Below the pieces are notes generated by a model, which ran no database searches, was not told the origin of the DNA, and saw only the letters and a program-made list of their open reading frames with translations. Positions 8,754-17,660 of a stretch of DNA of 64,000 bases are shown here, piece after piece; the first letter of the stretch is position 1; each line of letters opens with the position of its first letter. Origin of the DNA: Aliihoeflea sp. 40Bstr573. Lineage in GTDB: Bacteria > Pseudomonadota > Alphaproteobacteria > Rhizobiales > Rhizobiaceae. A program made the translations under genes and the position numbers. The stretch is taken from the NCBI RefSeq assembly GCF_024105655.1, contig NZ_JAAAMH010000012.1:51600-115599 (forward strand). Reading direction: 5' to 3'.

Positions 8754-9242
8754 TCAGCCGCGCGCGGCTGCTTCCAGCCCGGCGATGTCGAGCTTGATCA
8801 TCTTCATCATGGCTGCGGTGACGCGCGCGGCCTTCTCGCGATCGGGACCTGCCATCAGGCGCGGCAGGATTTCCGGCACGATCTGCCACGAAAAGCCGTA
8901 GCGATCCTTCACCCAGCCGCACTGAACCTCCTGCCCGCCATCTGCCGAGAGCTTGTTCCAGTATTCGTCGACTTCCGCCTGGTCCTTGCAGAGCACCTGA
9001 AACGACACGCTGTCCGAGCGCGCCGCGCCGGGATGCGGGCCGCCGTTGAGACAGACGAAGCCGTGGCCTTCGATCCGGAATGCGGCCGTCAGAACCTGGC
9101 CTTCCCTCGTGTGTGGCTCGCCGCCGCCCGCCGCCAAGACGACTTCGCCAAGTTCGGCGTTGCGGAAAATGGAGGCGTAATAACGTGCAGCTTCCTCGGC
9201 CTCGGTGTCGAACCACAGCCATGTGGTCAGCTTGTCCTGCAT
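8754..9242 (-). CDS. VOC-family (PhnB-like) protein
   Basis: This 162-aa protein has the PhnB/3-demethylubiquinone-type fold of the vicinal oxygen chelate superfamily. It opens with LTTWLWFDTEAEEAARYYASIF and later has WNKLSADGG, VKDRYGFSWQIVP and a helical end. Proteins of this type are usually small metal-binding enzymes or resistance proteins of unknown substrate, and no specific reaction can be given. ATG 9242 is used because AAGGAG lies 6 nt upstream; a longer open frame to 9305 is not needed. It is upstream of lysR on the same strand with a 38-nt gap, so co-transcription with lysR is possible. Confidence 0.85.
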   Translation of the reverse strand: MQDKLTTWLWFDTEAEEAARYYASIFRNAELGEVVLAAGGGEPHTREGQVLTAAFRIEGHGFVCLNGGPHPGAARSDSVSFQVLCKDQAEVDEYWNKLSADGGQEVQCGWVKDRYGFSWQIVPEILPRLMAGPDREKAARVTAAMMKMIKLDIAGLEAAARG

Positions 9243-9388
9243 GTCGAACTCCTTGCCTGCTTGCCGTTCGCACAAAGGACGCACGTGCCGTTTCGGTCCC
9301 GACATCGGCCGACGAAAAACTTCGGTGCTTGGTTCGCGGGCGATAATGGCCTATCTGCTCATCAGTCCATTCCAGCGAAACGCGCATC

Positions 9389-10543
9389 ATGACCGTCACC
9401 AAGGAAGCCGTCCTCGAAGCACTCAAGACCGTGAAGGGCCCCGATTTCGAGGGCGATCTGGTCTCGCTCGGGCTCGTTTCGGATATCTTCATCGCCGATT
9501 CCAAGGTGTTCTTCTCGATCACCGTACCATCTGCCCGCGCGCAGGAATTGGAGCCACTGCGGGCTGCGGCCGAGCGCGTGGTCAAGGCGATCCCCGGCGT
9601 TGCTGGTGCCGTCGTCGCGCTGACGGCGGAGAAGAAGGGCGGCGGCATGGAAGCGGCGCCCCCGCGCGCCGCGCCCAAACCCGCGCCGAGGCCCACACCC
9701 CCGGCGGCACCGCCTTCGACCCAATCCGGCAAGCGCGGCGTTCCCGGCATCCGCTCGATCATCGCGGTCGCGTCCGGCAAGGGCGGCGTCGGCAAGTCGA
9801 CGACTGCGGTGAATATCGCGCTCGGCCTTGCCACCCTCGGCCTCAAGGTCGGCGTGCTTGATGCCGACATCTACGGCCCGTCCATGCCGCGCCTCCTCGG
9901 CATCAAGGGCAAGCCGGAGACGGTCGATGGCAAGACGCTGAAGCCGATGGAGAATTACGGCGTCAAGGTCATGTCGATGGGCTTCCTGGTCGAGGAAGAG
10001 ACGCCGATGATCTGGCGCGGGCCGATGGTCATGTCGGCGCTGACGCAGATGCTGCGCGAGGTGCAATGGGGCGAGCTCGACGTGCTCGTCGTCGACATGC
10101 CGCCCGGCACTGGCGACGCGCAGCTGACCATGGCCCAGAACGTGCCGCTTGCCGGCGCGGTGATCGTCTCGACACCGCAGGATCTGGCCCTGATCGATGC
10201 GCGCAAGGGCCTGAACATGTTCAGGAAGGTTGATGTGCCGCTGCTCGGCATCGTCGAGAACATGAGCTATTTCATCGCGCCGGACACCGGCGCGCGCTAC
10301 GACATCTTCGGCCATGGCGGAGCGGAGCGCGAGGCGGAACGCCTTGGCGTTCCCTTCCTGGGCGCCGTGCCGCTGACGATGGACGTGCGCGAGACGTCGG
10401 ACGCGGGAACACCGGTGGTCGTATCCGACCCGACCGGCCCGCAGGCCGGCGTCTATCGCGCTATTGCGCAAAAGGTGCTCGCGCGGCTACGCGCGGAAGT
10501 GGCGGCCAGCGAGGCGGCGACGCCGAAGATCGTCTTCGAATAG
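9389..10543 (+). CDS. mrp: Mrp/ApbC-family iron-sulfur cluster carrier ATPase
   Basis: This 384-aa cytoplasmic protein has an N-terminal MIP18/DUF59 domain (about 1-82), a Pro/Ala-rich linker (about 88-115) and a deviant-Walker MRP ATPase domain with GKGGVGKST at 130-138. Mrp/ApbC proteins bind and transfer [4Fe-4S] clusters to apo-enzymes. The usual C-terminal CxxC after NMS is not present: the segment reads NMSYFIAPDTGARYDIF. The gene is divergent from the VOC gene and 21 nt upstream of paaG. It could help mature iron-sulfur enzymes such as the neighbouring formate dehydrogenase, but that is inference. Confidence 0.93.
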   Translation: MTVTKEAVLEALKTVKGPDFEGDLVSLGLVSDIFIADSKVFFSITVPSARAQELEPLRAAAERVVKAIPGVAGAVVALTAEKKGGGMEAAPPRAAPKPAPRPTPPAAPPSTQSGKRGVPGIRSIIAVASGKGGVGKSTTAVNIALGLATLGLKVGVLDADIYGPSMPRLLGIKGKPETVDGKTLKPMENYGVKVMSMGFLVEEETPMIWRGPMVMSALTQMLREVQWGELDVLVVDMPPGTGDAQLTMAQNVPLAGAVIVSTPQDLALIDARKGLNMFRKVDVPLLGIVENMSYFIAPDTGARYDIFGHGGAEREAERLGVPFLGAVPLTMDVRETSDAGTPVVVSDPTGPQAGVYRAIAQKVLARLRAEVAASEAATPKIVFE

Positions 10544-10564
10544 ATCGGGGGAAGGGGAGGGGCA

Positions 10565-11365
10565 ATGAGCCAGGACGTTGTCATACACGAGAAGCGGGAC
10601 GGCTATTCCGTCATCACGCTCAACAGGCCGGATCGGCTGAATTCGTTCAATGAGGCGCAGCATCTTGCGCTGCGCGCCGTGCTCGAGGAATGCGAGCAGG
10701 ATGCCGATTGCGGCGCGGTCCTCCTGACCGGCGCTGGACGCGGCTTTTGCGCCGGCCAGGACCTTTCGGACCGCGACCCGGCGATGATGGGCGAGCGCCC
10801 CGATCTCGGCAAGACGTTGGAGAATTTCTACAATCCGCTGGTGCGCAAGCTGCGCGCGATGGAAAAGCCGGTCGTCTGCGCGGTCAACGGCGTGGCAGCG
10901 GGCGCGGGCGCCAACATCGCCTTTTCGTGCGACATCGTGCTCGCCGCGAAGTCGGCGAAGTTCATCCAGGCTTTCTCCAAGATTGCCCTGATTCCAGATG
11001 CCGGCGGCACCTACTGGCTGACCCGGCACCTTGGCGAAGCGCGAGCCAAGGCACTCGCCTTGACCGCCGAGCCGCTCTCGGCTGAGGATGCTGCGAATTG
11101 GGGGCTGATCTGGAAAGCCGTCGACGACGACCAGCTGATGGACGAGGCGGTCAAGCTGGTCGAGGCCTTTGCCAAGGGGCCGACCAACGCCTATGCGCTC
11201 ACCAAGAAGGCGATCCACGAGGCATCAAGCAATTCGCTCGACGCGCAGCTCGACGCCGAGCGCAAGTACCAGCGCGAGGCGGGCATGTCGGACGACTACA
11301 AGGAAGGCGTCGCAGCCTTCCTGCAAAAGCGCCCGGCAGACTTCCGCGCGGCGCGAAAGACCTAG
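10565..11365 (+). CDS. paaG: enoyl-CoA hydratase/isomerase, PaaG-type
   Basis: This 266-aa crotonase-fold protein carries the oxyanion-hole segments FCAGQDLSDRD and NGVAAGAGANIAFSCDIV. The stretch DLGKTLENFYNPLVRKLR is typical of PaaG, the 1,2-epoxyphenylacetyl-CoA isomerase that forms oxepin-CoA in aerobic phenylacetate breakdown. No other paa gene is visible in the window, so it is an orphan here and the substrate may differ. It starts 21 nt after mrp, probably in one transcript, and ends 1 nt before the converging coxG-like stop. Confidence 0.82.
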   Translation: MSQDVVIHEKRDGYSVITLNRPDRLNSFNEAQHLALRAVLEECEQDADCGAVLLTGAGRGFCAGQDLSDRDPAMMGERPDLGKTLENFYNPLVRKLRAMEKPVVCAVNGVAAGAGANIAFSCDIVLAAKSAKFIQAFSKIALIPDAGGTYWLTRHLGEARAKALALTAEPLSAEDAANWGLIWKAVDDDQLMDEAVKLVEAFAKGPTNAYALTKKAIHEASSNSLDAQLDAERKYQREAGMSDDYKEGVAAFLQKRPADFRAARKT

Positions 11366-11366
11366 T

Positions 11367-11834
11367 CTACGCCGAAGCCTCGGCTTGCTTCCCGCTCACC
11401 TTCGCATTGAAATTCGAGAAGAATTCGCCTGCCAGCTTCTTCGAAGTCGAGGTGATTAGGCGCGAGCCAAGCTGGGCCATCTTGCCGCCGACATCGGCCT
11501 TGGCGGCATAGGTGAGGATGGTGGCGTCGCCGTCTTCCTTGAGCGAGACGTCGGCGCCGCCCTTGGCGAAGCCGGCGATACCACCCTTGCCTTCGCCCTG
11601 GATCGTATAGGAGTGCGGTGGGTTCAGGTTGAGAAGCTGGACCTCGCCGTTGAAGCGGGCCTTGATGGGGCCGATCTTCAGCGAGACGATAGCGGCCATC
11701 TCGGTATCGGATTTCTTGTCGAGGCTCTCGCATCCGGGAATGCATTCGCGCAGGATCTCTGGATCGTTGAGCGCCTCCCAGACCTGCTGCACCGGCGCTT
11801 CGATCTTTTCTTCGCCTTCGATGATCATCGCCAT
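11367..11834 (-). CDS. coxG: CoxG-like SRPBCC family protein
   Basis: This 155-aa protein is of the carbon monoxide dehydrogenase subunit G family (SRPBCC lipid/ligand-binding fold), with the N-terminal IIEGEEKIEAPVQQVWEALNDP and the LKIGPIKARFNGEV core. CoxG helps anchor CO dehydrogenase to the membrane in Afipia carboxidovorans, but many homologues lie outside cox clusters. Here it follows mttB on the same strand, 90 nt away, and is about 16 kb from the coxSLM-like genes of this window. The start ATG 11834 has GGGAGGAG 6 nt upstream. Confidence 0.85.
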   Translation of the reverse strand: MAMIIEGEEKIEAPVQQVWEALNDPEILRECIPGCESLDKKSDTEMAAIVSLKIGPIKARFNGEVQLLNLNPPHSYTIQGEGKGGIAGFAKGGADVSLKEDGDATILTYAAKADVGGKMAQLGSRLITSTSKKLAGEFFSNFNAKVSGKQAEASA

Positions 11835-11924
11835 TGCAGACTCCTCCCTTGCTCCGGTTCAAAACGCCTAGCCCAGCGCCGGGCGCTTGTCCATGCGACG
11901 AAGGTGAGAGCGGCTGTGCGCGCG

Positions 11925-13502
11925 CTAATGTCCCATCGCACTGCGCGGCAGTCGAAGCTCCGGGTGCCGCGCGCGCAGCTCGTCGTCCAGCGTCCGCGGG
12001 ACATGGCGCGGGTAGTGGGTTGCGAGAATGCGCTTTTTCTCGGCGATGGCGCGCTGGAGAATGTCCGGCTTGCCTTTCTCGGCCCATTCCTTGGGACTGA
12101 ACCGGTCGGCGATGGCGGGATAGAAATATTCGCGCTGCATCAGATCGAGCGTCTGGCCATGGCCGAGATAGTGACCGGGTCCGTTGAGGCAGACGTCGCT
12201 GATCGTCTCGATCGACAGCGCTGCCTCCCCCATGTCGATGCCGCGCACGCAGCGCAGGCACTGGCCGATCATGTCATTGTCGATGATCAGGCTTTCGAGG
12301 CAAAAGCCAAGCAAAGAGGCGTGCATGCCCGCCGCCTCGTAGACCAGATTGAGCCCCGACAGCCCTGCCATCACCTCGGTTATGCCCTTTTCGAAGCCGG
12401 ACTGGATGTCCGGCAGCTTGGAATCGGCCATGCCGGCGGCCGATCCGCCTGGCAGGTCGTAATATTGCGCCATCTGCGCGCAAGCGGCGGTCAGGAGCGC
12501 CTGTTCCGCCGAGCCGCCCGACATTGCGCCGGTGCGCAGATCCGAGACGAATGGCCACGTGCCGAAGATCGCCGGGTGACCGGGCTTCAGCGCGTTGACA
12601 TAGACGAGCCCCGCCAGAACCTCCGCCACCGCCTGCACGACCGCGCCTGCAATCGCCGCCGGCGCGGTGGCACCGGCTTGGCCCGCCGAGAGCAGCAGGA
12701 TCGGAATGCCGCCCTTGACGCACTCTTCCAGGACGCCGCAGGCATCCTCGGCGAATTTCATCGGCGGCACGACGAAGCAGTTGGAGTTCGAGACGAACGG
12801 CCGCGCGCGGAAGTTCTCCTCACCGCCGGCGATCGCGTAGAGCATGTCGAGTGCTGGGCGCACATTGTCAGCGGTCGTGAAGGAGGTGCCGACATGCTTG
12901 GTGGTGCCGGTCACGCAGGCATAAAGCGTGTTCAGATCCATCTCGAACGGATCAGGAATATCGCGCGGCACCATCGGGCGCTGGAAGAAGTGGATGTTGT
13001 CCATCCGGTCGACGATGCGCGCGGCGTCGTAGATGTCCTGCAGCAGCGACTCGCGATATTCGCGCTTTTCGACGTCGACGACATGCACCGCCGCGCCAGC
13101 CGTTCCGTAGTGGACGCGTGCGCCCTGGAGCTTCAGGTCGTGCCTTGGCTCCTGGCCATGAAGCGTGAAACCGCGAGCCGCCGACTTGATGGTTTCGAGC
13201 ACCAGCCGGCGCGGAAATCGGATGCGCCTGTCAGGCCCATGGATCGCCCCGGCGCGTGTCAGCACCTCGAGGCAGGACGGGATCGCATTGGCAAAGCCGA
13301 CCGTTTCCAGAACGGTCAGCACGGCTTCGTGGATGCGGTCGAGGTCGGCGCGATCGAGCGGCCTGTAGCGCCCGCCTTCCAGCCCCGCGCGGACGGGGCG
13401 GATGTCTTCGGCGAGGGGAGCCGCGCGGATCGCCCGGCGCGCCTCGCGCCCGCCCGAGCGGCGCGACCTTTGAGCTTCGTGATCTTCGAGAACGACCGAC
13501 AT
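11925..13502 (-). CDS. trimethylamine methyltransferase family protein (non-pyrrolysine MttB)
   Basis: This 525-aa protein is a full-length MttB-superfamily methyltransferase. Such enzymes move a methyl group from a quaternary or tertiary amine to a corrinoid protein. The frame is continuous with no in-frame amber codon, so it is the non-pyrrolysine type, whose known members demethylate compounds such as glycine betaine. The substrate cannot be read from sequence. No corrinoid (MttC-like) partner or reductive activator lies in the window. ATG 13502 is preferred over GTG 13514 because GGAG sits 6 nt upstream. The promoter carries TTGGTCCA boxes shared with the adjacent MocR gene, which suggests direct control. 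Confidence 0.9.
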   Translation of the reverse strand: MSVVLEDHEAQRSRRSGGREARRAIRAAPLAEDIRPVRAGLEGGRYRPLDRADLDRIHEAVLTVLETVGFANAIPSCLEVLTRAGAIHGPDRRIRFPRRLVLETIKSAARGFTLHGQEPRHDLKLQGARVHYGTAGAAVHVVDVEKREYRESLLQDIYDAARIVDRMDNIHFFQRPMVPRDIPDPFEMDLNTLYACVTGTTKHVGTSFTTADNVRPALDMLYAIAGGEENFRARPFVSNSNCFVVPPMKFAEDACGVLEECVKGGIPILLLSAGQAGATAPAAIAGAVVQAVAEVLAGLVYVNALKPGHPAIFGTWPFVSDLRTGAMSGGSAEQALLTAACAQMAQYYDLPGGSAAGMADSKLPDIQSGFEKGITEVMAGLSGLNLVYEAAGMHASLLGFCLESLIIDNDMIGQCLRCVRGIDMGEAALSIETISDVCLNGPGHYLGHGQTLDLMQREYFYPAIADRFSPKEWAEKGKPDILQRAIAEKKRILATHYPRHVPRTLDDELRARHPELRLPRSAMGH

Positions 13503-13561
13503 CTGACGCTCCACCCAACCGGAAAGGGTGGTTCAACTATGCGGCTGAAAATCCGGCTCGG

Positions 13562-13600
13562 TTAGTCCACCCGGATTGCGCCCGATGGACCAAATCGGAC
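13562..13600 (-). promoter_or_regulatory. candidate MocR operator boxes in the mttB promoter
   Basis: Read on the minus strand this stretch contains TTTGGTCCA (13586-13594) and, 16-24 nt further toward mttB, GTGGACTAA (13562-13570). The TGGTCCA element matches the boxes upstream of the neighbouring MocR gene. It lies 60-98 nt above the mttB start, so it is well placed for control of mttB. Binding is inferred from the shared motif. Confidence 0.5.
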
Positions 13601-13603
13601 TGT

Positions 13604-15097
13604 TCAGGCGGCGGCCGGTCGTCGCCCGGCCGCGGTCGCCAGTTCCCGAATGCCCGGCTCGATATGCTGGAGTGCGATGGACGAGATTCCGAGCCGCACG
13701 AAGCGGCCATTGCGCTCTGGCTGGTCGAAGAAGCGCGCGCCGGGCTCGATGAGCACGCTGCGCGCGGCCGCGAGTTCTGCGAGCGCCTTGCCGCTGGTGC
13801 CGTGCGGGCCTTCCAGCCAGAGCGATGTGCCGCCCGGCGTATCGGTGATCCCCCATTCGGGCAGGTAGGACGAGACCGCTCCGATCAGCCGCTCCCGCCG
13901 CTCCTGAAAGGCGGAGGAGAGCCGGCGCACGAGCGCCTCATGATGCCCGAGCGAGAGGAACAGGGCGACGGCGCGCTGATTGTTGGCCGGCGGATGGCGC
14001 AACATGAAGCGGCGCAGCGCCCGAAGTTCGGCGATCAGCTCGGCCGAGGCGACGATGTAGCCGAGGCGCAGGCCAGGCGCGAGCGTCTTCGACATCGACC
14101 CGACATAGATGACGCGTCCCGAACGATCGATCCCGCGCAGCGCCTGTTGCGGCGCGTCGTCGACGAGCTGGCTGTCATAGCCGTCCTCGATGATGATGCG
14201 GTCGTGCTTCTGCGCGTCGGCGATCAGCTTTTGCCGCCGGTCTTCGGGCAGCGACACCATGGTCGGGCACTGGTGGCTCGGCGTCACGAAGGCGAAGCCG
14301 CAATCGTCGGGGATGGCGTCGGGATCGATGCCCTCGCCGTCGACCGGAACCGGAACGATTTCGGCACCGGAAAGCCGGAAGATGGAGCGCGCATCGGGAT
14401 AGCCCGGGTTCTCCATCGCCACCTTGGTGCCGCGACCCATAAGCAGCGTCGCCAGCATGTAGAGCGCGTGCTGCGCGCCGAGCGTGACGATGATCTCGTC
14501 CGGATTGGCGAAGATGCCGCGTCGGGGCAAGAGCCGCGCCTGGATCTGCTCGATCAGCAGCGGATCGTCGCGGTCCACCATGTCCGACGCCCAGTTGCGG
14601 ATTTCGAGAACCGCCAGCGCCATGCGGTTGCACTCGCGCCATTCGGCGGTCGGGAAAAGGCCCGGATCGAACTGACCGTAGACGAAGGGATAGGAGGCCC
14701 TGATCCAGTTTTCCTGCTTCGACGGCTCCGGCATTTCGGAGGCTGCCACCTTGCGCCGGCTCTTCCAGTCGAGCGTTGGATCTGATCTGCGGATCGCGCC
14801 GGGCGCGCGTGCTGGCATGGTCAGCATCTCCGGATTGACGAAATGGCCACGCCGTTCCTTGGCGATCAGGAAACCCTGGTCGACAAGCTGCTGGAAGGCG
14901 AGCACGACGGTGCCGCGCGCCACGCCCAGCTTTTCCGCCAGCACCCGGCAGGAGGGAAGGGGCATGGAGGCTGCGATCTGGCGGTCGAGAATGGCCGCGA
15001 CGATCGCTTGCCGGATCTGCGCCTGGAGCGTCTGGCCGGATTCGGGTGAGATTCGGAACAGTCCGGACCAGATTGCGGGGTCAGTGCGAGCAGCCAT
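13604..15097 (-). CDS. MocR/PdxR-family transcriptional regulator (GntR-aminotransferase fusion)
   Basis: This 497-aa protein joins an N-terminal GntR-type winged helix (about 25-90, including LAEKLGVARGTVVLAFQQL) to a fold-type I aminotransferase-like domain. The PLP lysine is in SMSKTLAPGLRLGY. MocR proteins use PLP, often with an amine or amino-acid effector, to control nearby catabolic genes. It lies about 100 nt upstream of mttB on the same strand. ATG 15097 is chosen (AAGGA about 8 nt upstream) over TTG 15118. Methylamine-type effectors are plausible but inferred from the mttB neighbour only. Confidence 0.92.
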   Translation of the reverse strand: MAARTDPAIWSGLFRISPESGQTLQAQIRQAIVAAILDRQIAASMPLPSCRVLAEKLGVARGTVVLAFQQLVDQGFLIAKERRGHFVNPEMLTMPARAPGAIRRSDPTLDWKSRRKVAASEMPEPSKQENWIRASYPFVYGQFDPGLFPTAEWRECNRMALAVLEIRNWASDMVDRDDPLLIEQIQARLLPRRGIFANPDEIIVTLGAQHALYMLATLLMGRGTKVAMENPGYPDARSIFRLSGAEIVPVPVDGEGIDPDAIPDDCGFAFVTPSHQCPTMVSLPEDRRQKLIADAQKHDRIIIEDGYDSQLVDDAPQQALRGIDRSGRVIYVGSMSKTLAPGLRLGYIVASAELIAELRALRRFMLRHPPANNQRAVALFLSLGHHEALVRRLSSAFQERRERLIGAVSSYLPEWGITDTPGGTSLWLEGPHGTSGKALAELAAARSVLIEPGARFFDQPERNGRFVRLGISSIALQHIEPGIRELATAAGRRPAAA

Positions 15098-15133
15098 GGC
15101 GATATCCTTCACATGCAAACTAGCCTATGCCTG

Positions 15134-15216
15134 TGGTCCAACGGGATCAAGTCTGGTCCAATTGGTTGCGCCAATGATATTTATTGATCCATCCAGTGTG
15201 CAAAAGTGATTGGTCC
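15134..15216 (-). promoter_or_regulatory. direct-repeat MocR operator region
   Basis: TGGTCCAA at 15134-15141 and TGGTCCAAT at 15154-15162 start exactly 20 bp apart, that is, on the same helix face. Related TTGATCCAT (15184-15192) and TTGGTCC (15210-15216) follow. Direct repeats of this kind about two helical turns apart are typical of MocR dimers. The array lies 37 nt above the MocR start and upstream of divergent pgi, so autoregulation is likely; an effect on pgi is possible. Confidence 0.6.
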
Positions 15217-15280
15217 TTGACGCGCAGGCCTGCCCTTGCGCTTCGAGACGAGCGCTGATTAACCTTCGCAACCTCTCACC

Positions 15281-16918
15281 TTGAAGGTTCCCCGCTTGCC
15301 AGACCCCACGCTTGAAGCCGCCCGCGAACAGATCATCGAGCATCAGTCGAACCGCGCGCCGGTAGACATGCGCGCCCTTTTTGCCTCCGATCCCGGCCGG
15401 TTCGAGGCGTTCTCGCTGACGCTGGACGACCTGCTGCTGGACTATTCCAAATGCGCAGTGGAAGGCGACACGATCAACCTCCTCATCGCGCTCGCCGAGG
15501 CGGCTGATCTTGAAGCGCGGCGCGACGCGATGCTGTCCGGGCAGCCGATCAACATCACCGAAGGGCGCGCCGTCCTCCACACCGCACTGCGCCTGCCGCG
15601 TGAGGCGTCGCTGATCGTCGAGGGCGAGGACATCGTCCCCGGCATCCACCGCGTGCTGGACGCGATGGCCGCTTTCGCGGGCGAATTGCGCGGTGGCGGC
15701 ATCACCGATGTCGTCAACATCGGTATCGGCGGGTCCGATCTCGGTCCGGCCATGGCGACGCTCGCGCTCGCACCTTATCATGACGGGCCGCGTCTACATT
15801 TCGTCTCCAATGTCGACGGCGCGCATATCGCCGACACGCTGAAAGGCCTCGATCCGGAAACGACCTTCTTCATCGTCGCCTCGAAGACGTTCACCACCAT
15901 CGAGACGATGACGAATGCCGAAACCGCAAAACGCTGGATTGCGGACGCGCTTGGCGACGAGGCGGTCCCGAACCATTTCGCCGCCGTCTCGACCGCGCTC
16001 GACAAGGTCGGGGCCTTCGGCATTCGCGAAGACCGCATATTCGGATTCTGGGATTGGGTTGGCGGGCGCTATTCGCTCTGGTCGGCCATCGGCCTGCCGA
16101 TCATGATCGCCGTGGGCGCAGAGAATTTCCACCAACTGCTGGCCGGCGCGCATTCCATCGACCGCCACTTCGCGCAAGCGCCGCTCGCGCAGAACCTGCC
16201 GGTCATGCTCGGCCTGATCGGCTGGTTCAACCGCGTCGCCTGCCGATGCCCCTCGCGCGCGATCATCCCCTACGACCAGCGCCTCGCGCGCCTGCCCGCC
16301 TATCTGCAGCAGCTTGACATGGAATCGAACGGCAAGGGCGTGACCGTCGATGGCGAGCCCGTCGCAACGCCGACCGGCCCGGTCGTCTGGGGCGAGCCCG
16401 GCACGAACGGGCAGCATGCATTCTTCCAGCTTCTCCACCAGGGCACGGACGTCGTGCCGGTCGAGTTCCTCGTTGCCGCCGAAGGTCACGAGCCGGAGCT
16501 GAGGCACCAGCACGATCTCCTGCTGGCCAATTGCCTGGCGCAGTCCGAAGCGCTGATGAGGGGCCGCACCCTCGAGGAGGCCCGCGCGCAGATGCTCGCC
16601 AAGGGTATGGACGCCGCAAAGGTCGAGACGATCGCACCGCATCGCGTCTTCTCCGGCAACAGACCCTCGCTGACGATCCTCTACCGTAAGCTCGATCCCT
16701 TCACGCTCGGCCGGCTGATCGCGCTTTACGAGCACCGGGTCTTTGTCGAGGCGCAACTTTTCGAGATCAACGCCTTTGACCAGTGGGGCGTGGAACTTGG
16801 CAAGGAGCTTGCGACCGGCCTCCTGCCGATCGTTGAGGGCAGGCAAGACGCCGCGGGCCGCGACGGCTCGACGGCCGGCCTCGTCGCCCGCATCCATGCG
16901 CTGCGCGGAAACGCGTGA
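15281..16918 (+). CDS. pgi: glucose-6-phosphate isomerase
   Basis: Pgi (545 aa) interconverts glucose-6-phosphate and fructose-6-phosphate in the cytoplasm. It has the SIS-domain signature [16 protein letters not shown], the [19 protein letters not shown] block and the C-terminal [10 protein letters not shown] with the catalytic lysine. Length is normal for the family. No ATG lies at the expected N-terminus; TTG 15281 is used, TTG 15296 is an alternative, and the first ATG (15369) would remove conserved residues. No clear Shine-Dalgarno is visible. It overlaps the following phosphatase gene as TGATG. Confidence 0.95.
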   Translation: MKVPRLPDPTLEAAREQIIEHQSNRAPVDMRALFASDPGRFEAFSLTLDDLLLDYSKCAVEGDTINLLIALAEAADLEARRDAMLSGQPINITEGRAVLHTALRLPREASLIVEGEDIVPGIHRVLDAMAAFAGELRGGGITDVVNIGIGGSDLGPAMATLALAPYHDGPRLHFVSNVDGAHIADTLKGLDPETTFFIVASKTFTTIETMTNAETAKRWIADALGDEAVPNHFAAVSTALDKVGAFGIREDRIFGFWDWVGGRYSLWSAIGLPIMIAVGAENFHQLLAGAHSIDRHFAQAPLAQNLPVMLGLIGWFNRVACRCPSRAIIPYDQRLARLPAYLQQLDMESNGKGVTVDGEPVATPTGPVVWGEPGTNGQHAFFQLLHQGTDVVPVEFLVAAEGHEPELRHQHDLLLANCLAQSEALMRGRTLEEARAQMLAKGMDAAKVETIAPHRVFSGNRPSLTILYRKLDPFTLGRLIALYEHRVFVEAQLFEINAFDQWGVELGKELATGLLPIVEGRQDAAGRDGSTAGLVARIHALRGNA

Positions 16919-17619
16919 TGATCAAGGCTATCCTGTTCGACAAGGACGGCACGCTGGTCGACTTCAACGCGACCTGGTTCGCGGTCGGCGACCATCTGGC
17001 ACTGGAGGCCGCCGGGGGTGACCGCGCCGAGGCGAACGTGCTTCTCGAGCGTGCCGGTTACGATTTCCAGGTCGGAAAATTCCGCGCCGATTCCGTCTTC
17101 GCGGCCGGCACGAACGCGCAGATCGTCGATTGCTGGTTTCCGCAGGCGAGCGCCGCTGAACGGCGCGAGCGCGTTGCCCATTTCGACACTGTCACGGCCG
17201 TCGAAGGTGCTGCCCGCGCCATCGCGCTCCCCGGCATCATCGATGCGCTCTCCGCGCTGCATGAACGCGGCTTCCGCCTTGCCGTCGCGACCAACGATTC
17301 GACCCGCGGCGCCGAGCAGACGCTGGCGACGCTCGGCGTCTCGCAGCTCTTCGATGCCTGCTTCGGCTATGACGCGGTCGCCAATCCCAAGCCTGCCCCC
17401 GACGTCATCATCGCCTTCGCCGACATGGTCGGCCTGAAGCCGTCCGAGGTTGCGATGGTCGGTGACAACAACCATGACATGGAGACGGGCAGGGCGGCCT
17501 GCGCCGGCCTGCGCGTCGCGGTTCTCAGCGGCACCGGCACACGCGCGACGCTGGAGCCGTTGGCAGATGTGGTGCTCGGCTCGATCGCGGAATTGCCGAG
17601 CTACCTGGACGGGAGCTAA
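16918..17619 (+). CDS. HAD-family hydrolase (phosphoglycolate phosphatase-like)
   Basis: This protein of about 233 aa has the four HAD motifs: DKDGTL at the N-terminus with the nucleophile Asp, ATND in motif II, the lysine in NPKPAPD, and VGDNNHD in motif IV. The large cap region places it with the subfamily IA phosphatases, such as Gph. The substrate is unknown. The start ATG 16918 overlaps the pgi stop (TGATG), so translation is coupled to pgi, which suggests a role in sugar-phosphate metabolism or repair. A strong terminator follows. Confidence 0.9.
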   Translation: MIKAILFDKDGTLVDFNATWFAVGDHLALEAAGGDRAEANVLLERAGYDFQVGKFRADSVFAAGTNAQIVDCWFPQASAAERRERVAHFDTVTAVEGAARAIALPGIIDALSALHERGFRLAVATNDSTRGAEQTLATLGVSQLFDACFGYDAVANPKPAPDVIIAFADMVGLKPSEVAMVGDNNHDMETGRAACAGLRVAVLSGTGTRATLEPLADVVLGSIAELPSYLDGS

Positions 17620-17630
17620 CAACGAACGAA

Positions 17631-17655
17631 AAAGGCCCGCCGAAGCGGGCCTTTT
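17631..17655. terminator. bidirectional intrinsic terminator
   Basis: AAAGGCCCGC and GCGGGCCTTT form a perfect 10-bp stem with a CGAA loop, with T-rich flanks on both strands. It separates the converging HAD phosphatase and fadD genes. Confidence 0.88.
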
Positions 17656-17660
17656 GACTT

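Noticed and set aside
11925..13502. Pyrrolysine-containing MttB
   Set aside because: There is no in-frame TAG within the gene, and no pyl genes are visible.
11613..13565. Open frame of 650 codons on the plus strand
   Set aside because: It overlaps mttB and the coxG-like gene in antisense and looks like shadow sequence.
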